A DNA stretch of 64,000 bases from DATAES01 sp963802415 (GTDB lineage Bacteria > Actinomycetota > Acidimicrobiia > Acidimicrobiales > JACDCH01). Location of the stretch: the NCBI GenBank assembly GCA_963802415.1, contig CAWDIH010000001.1:1178001-1242000 (forward strand). Direction: 5' to 3'. The stretch's first letter is position 1, and each line of letters opens with the position of its first letter. Positions 24,612-32,000 of the stretch are shown one piece after another. The position numbers and the translations under genes were made by a program. The notes beneath the pieces were generated by a model. That model had not been told where the DNA came from. It was given only the letters and a program-made list of their open reading frames with translations, and ran no database searches.

Positions 24612-26465
24612 GTGAGCTACCCGCCCATCGCCGGCCACGGCTTGATCGGTGACCTGCAGACGGCCGCGCTGGTCGCGACGGACGGGACCATCGATTGGTT
24701 CTGCTGTCCTCGTTTCGACTCGCCGAGCGTCTTCGCGGCGCTGCTCGACGACAGTCGTGGGGGTCGCTTCAGCCTGGGACCGGTCGGGTCGTACTTCACC
24801 ACCAAGCAGATGTACCTGCCGGACACGGCCATCCTGGTCACCCGCCATCTGTCCGAGTCGGGCATCGCCGAAGTGCTCGACTTCATGCCGATCGGCGATC
24901 CGACCGTCGTATCGGAGTCGCGCCGCATCGTGCGCGCAGTGCGTGGGATCCGCGGCGAGGTCCGGTTCGAGGCGTCCGTGGCGCCCCGGTTCGACTACGG
25001 CCGGCAAGAACACAACGTGCAGGTCGACGGCGAGACCGCCGTCTTCGAGAGCGGCGGGTCACATTTGCACCTGCTGAGCATGTCGCCGCTCGAGCGAGAC
25101 GGGACCGACGTCGTGTCGACGTTCTCCGTCAGCGCAGGAGAGGTCCGGGGCTTCATGCTGGAGTGGAGCGGCTCCGACACGCCGACGTCGATCGGCGGCG
25201 GCCGCGTCGTGCGCCTGTTCGACGAGACAGCGGCCTTCTGGCGTGACTGGATCGAACAGAGCACGTATCGCGGCCGTTGGCGCGAGGCGGTGGAACGTTC
25301 GGCGATCACGCTCAAGTTGATGACGTATGCACCGTCAGGTGCTCTGGTCGCCGCGCCGACCGCTGGTCTGCCAGAGCAAGTGGGCGGCACGCGGAACTGG
25401 GACTACCGCTACACGTGGGTGCGGGACGGCTCCTTCTCGGTGTTCGCGCTCCTCGGCTTGGGCTTCACGTCGGAGGCCGCCGCGTTCGGCGAGTGGCTGC
25501 GAGACCGAGTCGACGAGCCGACAGGGGACGGCTCGCCTCCGCTCAAGATCATGTACCGCGTCGACGGCAGCTCCGATCTGGTCGAGGAGGAGCTCGATCA
25601 CTTCGAGGGTTACATGGGCTCGCGTCCCGTTCGTATCGGGAACGGGGCAGCCGACCAACTGCAGCTCGACATCTACGGCGAAGCGATGAACTCGATCTAC
25701 ACGCTCGACAACGGTGCGCTCGGAGATTGGGGAGTCGCCGACGAGGGCTGGAAGCACATCGCCGATTTGGTCAACTGGCTGTGCGAGCACTGGCACGAGC
25801 CGGACGAAGGCATCTGGGAGACGCGTGGTGGGCAGCGCAGGTTCGTCTACGGACAGCTGATGTCGTGGGTGGCGCTCGACCGCGCCATCCGCATGGCAGT
25901 CAACAAAGGGCGTCCTGCCGACCTCGCTCGGTGGACCGCGGAACGCGACCGCATCCACACGCAGATCATGACCGAGGGTTGGAACAAAGACTTGGGTGCG
26001 TTCGTCCAGTACGAAGGCGGCGACGTGCTCGACGCCTCTCTCGTGTTCATGCCTCTGATGGGCTTCGTCGTGCCGAACGACCGGAAGTGGCAGTCCACGC
26101 TGAACGCGATGGACAAGACGTTGGTGACGGACAGTCTCGTGTTCCGTTACGACCCCGCCGCGTCGCCCGACGGTCTTCCGGGGTCCGAGGGCACGTTCTC
26201 GCTCTGCACGTTCCTCTACGTCGACGCGCTCGCGCGGTCGGGCCGTCTCGAGGAGGCTCGCCTCACCTTCGCGAAGATGCTGACGTACGCCAACCACCTG
26301 GGGCTGTACGCGGAGGAGATCGACGCCTCGGGCAACCAGGTCGGCAACTTCCCGCAGGCGTTCACGCACCTCGCGCTCATAGCCGCAGCGGTGAGCCTCG
26401 ATGAGCGCTTGGATCGCCCCAGCACTCCATGGGCGCCGTCCGTCGGTCCGACTCCCGTTGTCTGA
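24612..26465 (+). CDS. Glycoside hydrolase family 15 protein (glucoamylase/trehalase-like)
   Basis: A 617-residue enzyme. An N-terminal beta-sandwich (about 1-230, IAGHGLIGDLQTAALVATDGTIDWFCCPRFDSPSVFAALLD is the family opening) precedes an (alpha/alpha)6 barrel with the blocks GGTRNWDYRYTWVRDGSF, HFEGYMGSRPVRIGNGAADQLQLDIYGEA, DEGIWETRGGQRRFVYGQLM (first catalytic Glu, in WE-x-R) and LYAEEIDASGNQVGNFPQAFTHLALI (second Glu). This is the bacterial GH15 subgroup, often glucoamylase or mycobacterial-type trehalase. GTG at 24612. Cytosolic. Trehalose or glycogen breakdown would fit osmotic or stress duty. Confidence 0.9.
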   Translation: MSYPPIAGHGLIGDLQTAALVATDGTIDWFCCPRFDSPSVFAALLDDSRGGRFSLGPVGSYFTTKQMYLPDTAILVTRHLSESGIAEVLDFMPIGDPTVVSESRRIVRAVRGIRGEVRFEASVAPRFDYGRQEHNVQVDGETAVFESGGSHLHLLSMSPLERDGTDVVSTFSVSAGEVRGFMLEWSGSDTPTSIGGGRVVRLFDETAAFWRDWIEQSTYRGRWREAVERSAITLKLMTYAPSGALVAAPTAGLPEQVGGTRNWDYRYTWVRDGSFSVFALLGLGFTSEAAAFGEWLRDRVDEPTGDGSPPLKIMYRVDGSSDLVEEELDHFEGYMGSRPVRIGNGAADQLQLDIYGEAMNSIYTLDNGALGDWGVADEGWKHIADLVNWLCEHWHEPDEGIWETRGGQRRFVYGQLMSWVALDRAIRMAVNKGRPADLARWTAERDRIHTQIMTEGWNKDLGAFVQYEGGDVLDASLVFMPLMGFVVPNDRKWQSTLNAMDKTLVTDSLVFRYDPAASPDGLPGSEGTFSLCTFLYVDALARSGRLEEARLTFAKMLTYANHLGLYAEEIDASGNQVGNFPQAFTHLALIAAAVSLDERLDRPSTPWAPSVGPTPVV

Positions 26466-27861
26466 CACCTCCGCCGGCACCCGCCCCGCTCCGAACTTGC
26501 GGCAAATACTCGTACCGCTCGCGCTGGCGCAGTTCATCTGCAGCTTCGCAGGCTCGAACATGAACGTGATGATCACCGACATCAGCACGGACCTCGACAC
26601 GACGGTCCAGGGCGTGCAGATAACCATCACGTTGTTCCTGCTCGTGATGGCGGCCCTGATGATCCCCGGCGGCAAGTTGACCGACATCTTGGGTCGTAAG
26701 CGATGCTTCATCATCGGCCTGACGCTCTACGGGATCGGTGCGCTCATCAGCGCCGCATCCCCTGGCCTCGGCGTTCTCATTCTCGGGAACTCGATCCTCG
26801 AAGGTGTCGGTACCGCCTTGTTGATTCCGCCCGTCTACATCCTCACGACGATGCTGTTCGACAACCTCGAGTCGCGTGCTCGAGCCTTCGGCGTCATCAG
26901 CGGGATGGGTGGCGTCGGCGCGGCGGCCGGTCCGCTGATCGGAGGACTGATCACCAGCGCCATCAGTTGGCGGGCAGCATTCGTGTTCCAAGCGGTGATC
27001 ATCGTGGTGATCCTTTTCCTGAGCCGGCCAATCGTCGATCCCGTGGCTGCAGATCCGAGCCGACACTTCGATGTGGTCGGGACCGTGCTGTCAGCCGCCG
27101 GCTTGATCTGCGTGGTGTTCGGGATCATGCAAACGGACACGAACGGCTGGCTGGCGCTCGCCCTGATCGTCGTCGGTGCGTTGTTCCTCTTCGGCTTCTT
27201 CAGACACATCCGCTCGGAGGAGCGCGCCGGAAAGGAACCGCTGCTGTCGACCAGTCTGTTCCGGAACCGCACGTCCAACGTCGGTCTCGTGACGCAGAAC
27301 ATCCAATGGCTCCTGCTCATGGGCACCTCGTTCGTCGTCTCCGCGTACCTTCAGGTCGTTCGCGGCTACAACGCCATCCAAACCGGCGTGATCTTCACTG
27401 CGGCCACCGCCGGAATTCTCGTGTCGTCGCTCGCCGCGGAGCGGCTGGCGAAGAAGTATGCGCAGCGGACCCTCATCACGGCCGGCTTCGTCGGCACGCT
27501 CGTCGGCATCGTGGTGCTCCTCGCGTTGGCGAACGGTTCGCCCAGCGCATGGGCGTTCGCACCGGGACTCCTGTTGATCGGTCTCGGCGTCGGCACGATG
27601 CTCACGCCGTCCGTCAACGTCGTTCAGTCGAGTTTCCCCGAAGCGCTCCAAGGCGAGATCTCGGGGTTGTCGCGGTGCGTCTCCAACCTCGGCTCGTCAC
27701 TCGGGACAGCCATCGCCGGCACGATCCTCGTGTCAGGACTCACCTCCGGTGCGTACGGGTTCTCCATGCTCACGTTGGCTGGTCTGGGACTCATCGGGCT
27801 GGTGGCCAGCACGATGTTGCCGAAGAACCCCGTCGGGCCGGCCGCGACGGCAGCGACGTGA
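26401..27861 (+). CDS. MFS transporter, DHA2 (EmrB/QacA-type)
   Basis: A major-facilitator exporter of about 486 residues with about 14 hydrophobic helices. The motif A loop is GGKLTDILGRKRCFIIGL and motif C is GGVGAAAGPLIGGLI with SWRAAFVFQAV, as in the 14-helix drug:H+ antiporter group. The frame is open from ATG 26401, overlapping the GH15 gene by 65 bp; a TTG at 26458, overlapping the GH15 stop, would be tighter and lies nearer the first helix. The substrate is unknown. Confidence 0.85.
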   Translation: MSAWIAPALHGRRPSVRLPLSDTSAGTRPAPNLRQILVPLALAQFICSFAGSNMNVMITDISTDLDTTVQGVQITITLFLLVMAALMIPGGKLTDILGRKRCFIIGLTLYGIGALISAASPGLGVLILGNSILEGVGTALLIPPVYILTTMLFDNLESRARAFGVISGMGGVGAAAGPLIGGLITSAISWRAAFVFQAVIIVVILFLSRPIVDPVAADPSRHFDVVGTVLSAAGLICVVFGIMQTDTNGWLALALIVVGALFLFGFFRHIRSEERAGKEPLLSTSLFRNRTSNVGLVTQNIQWLLLMGTSFVVSAYLQVVRGYNAIQTGVIFTAATAGILVSSLAAERLAKKYAQRTLITAGFVGTLVGIVVLLALANGSPSAWAFAPGLLLIGLGVGTMLTPSVNVVQSSFPEALQGEISGLSRCVSNLGSSLGTAIAGTILVSGLTSGAYGFSMLTLAGLGLIGLVASTMLPKNPVGPAATAAT

Positions 27862-27867
27862 CCCCGC

Positions 27868-27884
27868 TCATCCCCCGCGGGTGA
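27868..27884. promoter_or_regulatory. Palindromic operator-like site, TCATCC-N5-GGGTGA
   Basis: The 17-bp site lies 36 nt upstream of the YihY/BrkB GTG. A TACGGT at 27908-27913, only 7 nt before the GTG, fits the actinobacterial TANNNT -10 pattern and suggests a leaderless transcript. Confidence 0.65.
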
Positions 27885-27920
27885 CGACTCCGCCGACGTG
27901 TCGGCCATACGGTCGAAGCA

Positions 27921-28967
27921 GTGGCGTCTGAACCCGAGCAGGTCCCGGCGGGTCCCGAGACACCCGGTCCCGAGACACCGGGTCTGTCGAAGCGGATCAA
28001 GACGACGGTCGCAACTGCCCGTGAGAAGGCTGATGACACGCGCAAGCGGGTCGAGGCGTCTCGGCCGGACCACCCGAGCGTCGACATCGCGTTCACGACT
28101 GTGGAGCGTGACTTCGAGCGCGGTGGCGGCCTGATCGCGGGCGCTCTCGCCTACCGATTCTTCTTCTGGCTGCTTCCTTTCGTGCTCGTGCTCGTCGCGG
28201 GGCTCGGCTTTTTGTCAGCCGCGAGCGAGTCGGCACCTCAGGATCTGGCGAAGCAAGCCGGGTTCGTCGGCCTCACGGCCAAGTCGATCTCGGACGCGTC
28301 GGCGAACGCCGAGAGGACGCGGTTCTACGCGCTCCTGATCGGGCTGCCTGCGCTGTACTTCGCGAGCATCGGTTTCGTGAAGGCTCTGACGGTCGCGCAC
28401 TCACTCGTGTGGGGCGTTCCTCGGCGAAAACTGGTCCGCAAGCCGTTGGCGGCAGCGGTGATGACCGGTGTCCTCGTGGCGGCGATGCTTCTTCTCGCGA
28501 TCGAATCGCGGGTGCGGCAGAACGCAAAGGGCCCGGGCTTCGCCGTGGTCATGCTCTTCATCGTTCTGGCCGCCGGTCTGTGGCTCTTCGTCTCTTGGGT
28601 GATGCCCCATGCTGAGGGCGTGAGTGTGCGGCACCTGATACCCGGCGCGCTGCTCGTTGCCGCCGGCATCCAAGGCGTGCACCTCGTGACCGTCTACTAC
28701 GTGTCACGGAGGGTGTCCCACGCGTCCGAAACCTACGGCGCGTTGGGTGGGGCCACTGCGATCCTGTTGGCCTTGTTTCTCATCGCACGGGTGGTCGTGT
28801 TCGGCGCGTCGCTCAACGCGGAGATGTGGCGCAGGCGCCAGCTGCGCCACGGCTCACCGGGTGCCGAGGCGAAAATCGCGACCGGCGACGACAGCACGAG
28901 TGATGTCGATCAGGTTCCCGTCACCCAGCAGATCGAGAGCTCGGGTCCGCCGCCACCTCCGCCATGA
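27921..28967 (+). CDS. YihY/BrkB-family inner membrane protein
   Basis: A 348-residue protein with a polar N-terminal region (about 1-60, Pro/Glu- then Lys/Arg-rich), then six hydrophobic helices with the family opening FERGGGLIAGALAYRFFFWLLPFVLVL, where the G-x-L-A-(Y/F)-R-x-(F/L) motif is typical. Helix five carries SVRHLIPGALLVAAG and helix six TYGALGGATAILLALFLIARVVVFGASLNAEMWRR (another family landmark). It ends in a Pro-rich tail. GTG at 27921. Family members are uncharacterised envelope proteins, not RNase BN. It lies 36 nt after a TCATCC-N5-GGGTGA site. Confidence 0.85.
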   Translation: MASEPEQVPAGPETPGPETPGLSKRIKTTVATAREKADDTRKRVEASRPDHPSVDIAFTTVERDFERGGGLIAGALAYRFFFWLLPFVLVLVAGLGFLSAASESAPQDLAKQAGFVGLTAKSISDASANAERTRFYALLIGLPALYFASIGFVKALTVAHSLVWGVPRRKLVRKPLAAAVMTGVLVAAMLLLAIESRVRQNAKGPGFAVVMLFIVLAAGLWLFVSWVMPHAEGVSVRHLIPGALLVAAGIQGVHLVTVYYVSRRVSHASETYGALGGATAILLALFLIARVVVFGASLNAEMWRRRQLRHGSPGAEAKIATGDDSTSDVDQVPVTQQIESSGPPPPPP

Positions 28968-29075
28968 TCTCGCCGGCAAGCTCGGACAGAGAGGTAGTTC
29001 AAGCCATTGTCACCATCGGGTGTGTGGCGGAACCGATCCTTCGGGCAGCCGCCGCCAGATGGAACGGCGTACGAC

Positions 29076-29474
29076 TCAACCGAGGATCTTGGCCTTGCCT
29101 TGCTCGAACTGCTCGTCCGTGATCACGCCCTGCTCGCGGAGCTGGGCGAGCTGCGCGACCTGGTTGGCGGGCGAGTTGGTTCCGGCCGCGTCCTGGATGT
29201 AGGTCCGCATGTACTCATCCTGCTTCTGGGCGTCGCGCACTGCGTGTTGCGACATCTTGTCGCCCCGAGCGATCAGGTAGATCAGCACGCCGAGGAGGGG
29301 GAAGACGATGACGAGGAGCACCCACAGGGCCTTCGCCCAGCCGCCCATGTCGTGACTGCGGAAGATGTCGACGAGGACGCTGAAGACGGCAAAGATCCAG
29401 ACGACGAACAGGAAGAACCACAGCATCGTCCAGAACAGGTTCAGGAGCGGGTAGTCGGCAGCAAGAGTGTTCAT
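29076..29474 (-). CDS. PLDc_N-type membrane protein with SHOCT domain
   Basis: A 132-residue paralogue of the 22246 protein with the same plan: helix LLNLFWTMLWFFLFVVWIFAVFSVL, loop DIFRSHDMGGWAKALW, helix VLLVIVFPLLGVLIYLIARG, polar linker with DAQKQDEYMRTYIQDAAG and C-terminal SHOCT (VAQLAQLREQGVITDEQFEQGKAKIL). ATG at 29474. A TCACCC-N5-GGGTGA site lies 34 nt upstream. It is divergent from the small membrane gene at 29594, which has its own copy of the site at the same distance. Confidence 0.8.
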   Translation of the reverse strand: MNTLAADYPLLNLFWTMLWFFLFVVWIFAVFSVLVDIFRSHDMGGWAKALWVLLVIVFPLLGVLIYLIARGDKMSQHAVRDAQKQDEYMRTYIQDAAGTNSPANQVAQLAQLREQGVITDEQFEQGKAKILG

Positions 29475-29508
29475 GCCCGAAGTTTCGGCGGTCGACCGCG
29501 CGCCGTCG

Positions 29509-29525
29509 TCACCCCCGCAGGGTGA
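29509..29525. promoter_or_regulatory. Palindromic operator-like site, TCACCC-N5-GGGTGA
   Basis: The copy serving the PLDc_N/SHOCT gene (34 nt from its ATG), 17 nt from a second copy that faces the other way. Confidence 0.65.
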
Positions 29526-29542
29526 GCGCGCGCGTCGACAGG

Positions 29543-29559
29543 TCATCCCGTTGGGGTGA
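29543..29559. promoter_or_regulatory. Palindromic operator-like site, TCATCC-N5-GGGTGA
   Basis: The copy serving the rightward small membrane gene (34 nt from its ATG). Two sites, one per divergent gene, at equal distances is the strongest sign that the position is functional. Confidence 0.65.
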
Positions 29560-29593
29560 TGTCCGAGAGGTGCGTAACGGTTAGCAAGGCGGC

Positions 29594-29875
29594 ATGTGTG
29601 CGTTCGTGTTTGCCGCGCTCTTCGGGCCCCGCCTGGGAATCGTGCTGTTGTGGCTGTTCACCGACCGGATGACCCGGGCCTACGAGACCGGATTGGTCCC
29701 GGTGCTCGGATTCTTCTTCCTGCCGTGGACAACCTTCCTCTATGGCCTGGTGCAGGGAGGCGGCGGCGCCGTCGGCCCGTTCGGGGTGCTCGTCATCGTG
29801 ATCGGTTTCATCGTGGATCTCCTCACGCACATAGGAGCGTTCGGCGAGCGCCGCCGCCGCGTCGGCGCCTACTGA
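29594..29875 (+). CDS. Small conserved membrane protein
   Basis: A 93-residue protein with three hydrophobic segments (FVFAALFGPRLGIVLLWLF, VPVLGFFFLPWTTFLYGLV, FGVLVIVIGFIVDLLTHI) and a polar Arg-rich end. I recognise it only as a commonly seen actinobacterial small membrane protein without assigned role. Its start lies 34 nt downstream of a palindromic site, and it ends about 50 bp before repeat B2. Confidence 0.65.
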   Translation: MCAFVFAALFGPRLGIVLLWLFTDRMTRAYETGLVPVLGFFFLPWTTFLYGLVQGGGGAVGPFGVLVIVIGFIVDLLTHIGAFGERRRRVGAY

Positions 29876-29923
29876 CCCGCTCCTGCGCGCCCGAGCATGG
29901 CGACTCTGGTCCGCCGCCGCTGC

Positions 29924-30105
29924 GCGCACATTGTCGTCTCGGCCACCGGAATCGGTCGGTGAGTCGACACAGACCTCGTCGCGGCTCGGTCCGTGTCGTC
30001 GGAGCCACGGAACTGGTGGGTCAGCCGACACAGACGCGTCGCGACCAACCTGACGTCTGTGTCGTGTCAGCTACCGGAATCGGTCGGTGAGTCGACAATG
30101 TGCGC
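29924..30105. repeat. Family B multi-hairpin element, copy B2 (complete)
   Basis: About 182 bp bounded by GCGCACATTGTCG and its complement CGACAATGTGCGC. Inside are three hairpins built from (T)GTCG-YYTC-RGCCAC and GGTSGGTSAGTCGACACAG units with GC-rich spacers. The right end supplies the last 12 codons of the neighbouring minus-strand membrane protein. Confidence 0.85.
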
Positions 30106-31389
30106 GGGAGGGGTCGCCGCCGGCTCCGTGTCGTCCGTGGCCGTCGTCGCCGAGTCGGGGACGACGGCTCCAGGGACGACGGCTCCGGCGACCAGCGAGA
30201 TCACGGCCAAGACCAAAACCGTCAGCAGCGTGAGCAGGAGGACGACCCGTCCAGTCGGCTGATCCCACAGCAGCAGAGCGATCACGGCCAAAGCCACGAC
30301 CGCGAACCGCAACTCGCTGCGGTGCTTCGCGACCCACAACGCCACCGGTGCGGGTTCGACCTGGGCGAGCTCGGCCGACCCTCGGTTGCGCAGACGCAGC
30401 CACCAGCCGCGGAGACGGGTGGCAGCGCGTGACGGGCCGAGGACCCATGCCACTATGAACAGCACGACTCCGAGGGCGAGCAGCGCCTGGATGCCCCGTT
30501 CGACGTAGCGGGTGATGATGTCAAACGCCGCCGTGGCTGCGTCCGGGTGCGTCACTTCGGCGGGGAGGTTCGAGATGTAGTAGCTCCGTCCGGCGCGGTA
30601 CGCCACCAATGTCACGACCATCGAGATGGTGATCGCGAGGCCGACCCGCTGCAATCCGCGGCGCGTGTCCCGCGGCAACAACGCACTCGCCACGAGCGAG
30701 ATGAGGGCGAGCGCCAGCAGGATGTACGTAGCGCGGTTGAACCAGGTGACGCCCGTCTGCACAGTCCCGAGGTCCTTGGAGTCGACGAGCACGAATTCGG
30801 TGTTCAAACGGCTCGCGTCGACGTTCGAGAGATCCACCGGCACCACTTCATCCAGCCTCGTCAAGACTTCTTCGGCGATCGGCCGGAGCGAGATGACAAC
30901 CTTGCCGTCCTCCGTCTGTACCCCTTCGGTCTTCTTGCCGGTGATGATGTTCTTGATCTGGCCATGGGCAGTTCGGTTGACCTGGCTCCAGAGCTGCTCG
31001 AACTGATCAGTCTCGAGGAACCGCAGGGCGACCTGGTTGACGAAGTCGCTCGCTGCCGTCGCGATCGGAGCTGCCAGGAACTTGGCCCGATCGGGCAGCG
31101 CCTCCTTGGCACGGCCTTCGAAATCGACTGCATTCGAAACCGCGGTTGACACGCGGTCGGCCACGGCGACCCTCACGGCCGGGTCGCTCGCCAGCGGCTG
31201 CACGGTCCTCACGTATCGATCCGTGTTCAGCAGCTGGTTGCGAGACCACAGCGTGAGACCGGAAATGGGAAGGAGGATCGCGCCGACGACGGCCAGAACC
31301 CTCGACCACCGGCGCCGGTTCGAGCGTTCCTTCAGGCGTTCGTTCGAGAGCTCGCTGGCCGCCTCGGTCGCGTCCGCGGTGTCGTTCAC
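30067..31389 (-). CDS. Multi-pass membrane protein with large extracytoplasmic domain
   Basis: A 440-residue protein: cytosolic basic N-terminus (residues 1-30), helix VLAVVGAILLPISGLTLW, a long soluble domain of about 180 residues (YVRTVQPLASDPAVRVAVADRV…), three to four helices between about 215 and 330 (YILLALALISLVASALL, LLALGVVLFIVAWVLG) and two near the end. It resembles an uncharacterised actinobacterial membrane family; no enzyme motif seen. It follows the DUF1269-like gene by 10 bp and is probably in one operon with it. Its last 12 residues (AHIVDSPTDSGS) come from repeat B2, so the native C-terminus has been replaced or extended. Confidence 0.7.
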   Translation of the reverse strand: MNDTADATEAASELSNERLKERSNRRRWSRVLAVVGAILLPISGLTLWSRNQLLNTDRYVRTVQPLASDPAVRVAVADRVSTAVSNAVDFEGRAKEALPDRAKFLAAPIATAASDFVNQVALRFLETDQFEQLWSQVNRTAHGQIKNIITGKKTEGVQTEDGKVVISLRPIAEEVLTRLDEVVPVDLSNVDASRLNTEFVLVDSKDLGTVQTGVTWFNRATYILLALALISLVASALLPRDTRRGLQRVGLAITISMVVTLVAYRAGRSYYISNLPAEVTHPDAATAAFDIITRYVERGIQALLALGVVLFIVAWVLGPSRAATRLRGWWLRLRNRGSAELAQVEPAPVALWVAKHRSELRFAVVALAVIALLLWDQPTGRVVLLLTLLTVLVLAVISLVAGAVVPGAVVPDSATTATDDTEPAATPPAHIVDSPTDSGS

Positions 31390-31399
31390 CGGATGCTTC

Positions 31400-31918
31400 T
31401 CAGGAGGCGGCGACGGTCGCCAGCTCGTCGACCGCGGCGTCGGGCAACCATCCGTAGATCAGTCGCATGAACTCGCCTTTCTCCAGTCGGGGCAGCAGCG
31501 AGCGAACATCGATGCGGTCGGCGAGCAGCAGGACCGTCGTCGAGCTCGCGGCCAGCGCCACGGCCGCTTCCTCCAGGAAGCTCTTGCTCATGCCCGCCTC
31601 GACGAGCTCTCGAAAGCACGACCCGGAATGGTCCGCTGCTTCCCCGGTCCTGCTCACTTCCCGCAGCGCGCCGGTCAGTGCCGTCCACCACTGTGCGCCG
31701 AGCCGTCGCCGCCCGGGCCAGTCGTCGGACGGTTCGGTGACGCAGACGTCGGACAGCCGCACCGTCAGGACGACTGCGTCGCGTACACCGACGGCGCGAC
31801 CCTCCCGCGCTTGAGCCAGCGCGCACCTGACCGCCGCCGCCGTTTCGCCTTTGGCAGGCAGGACGACCAGTTGCTGCGTGTGCGCTCGATCGAGCGCTCC
31901 CTCGACATGTGGAGCCAT
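31400..31918 (-). CDS. DUF1269-like protein
   Basis: A protein of about 172 residues. QQLVVLPAKGETAAAVRCALAQA at the start, DAVVLTVRLSD in the middle, then ELVEAGMSKSFLEEAAVALAASSTTVLLLADRIDVRSLLPRLEKGEFMRL match the DUF1269-type ferredoxin-fold pattern (beta-alpha repeats around an 'A-x-x-x-x-x-G-x-S-x-(V/L)-x-(V/L)-L' strand). I choose ATG 31918 over GTG 31924 because it puts the upstream palindromic site exactly 34 nt away, as at the other genes. First gene of a two-gene operon. Confidence 0.6.
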   Translation of the reverse strand: MAPHVEGALDRAHTQQLVVLPAKGETAAAVRCALAQAREGRAVGVRDAVVLTVRLSDVCVTEPSDDWPGRRRLGAQWWTALTGALREVSRTGEAADHSGSCFRELVEAGMSKSFLEEAAVALAASSTTVLLLADRIDVRSLLPRLEKGEFMRLIYGWLPDAAVDELATVAAS

Positions 31919-31952
31919 CGACACAGATTCCGAGAATCAGCACGCGGTGTCG

Positions 31953-31969
31953 TCACCTATTCAGGGGGA
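31953..31969. promoter_or_regulatory. Weak palindromic operator-like site, TCACCT-N5-GGGGGA
   Basis: A degenerate copy (two mismatches to TCAYCC-N5-GGRTGA) at exactly 34 nt from the ATG at 31918 of the DUF1269-like gene. Confidence 0.4.
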
Positions 31970-32000
31970 TCGTTCCACGCGAACGACGAGCCCACAGCGC

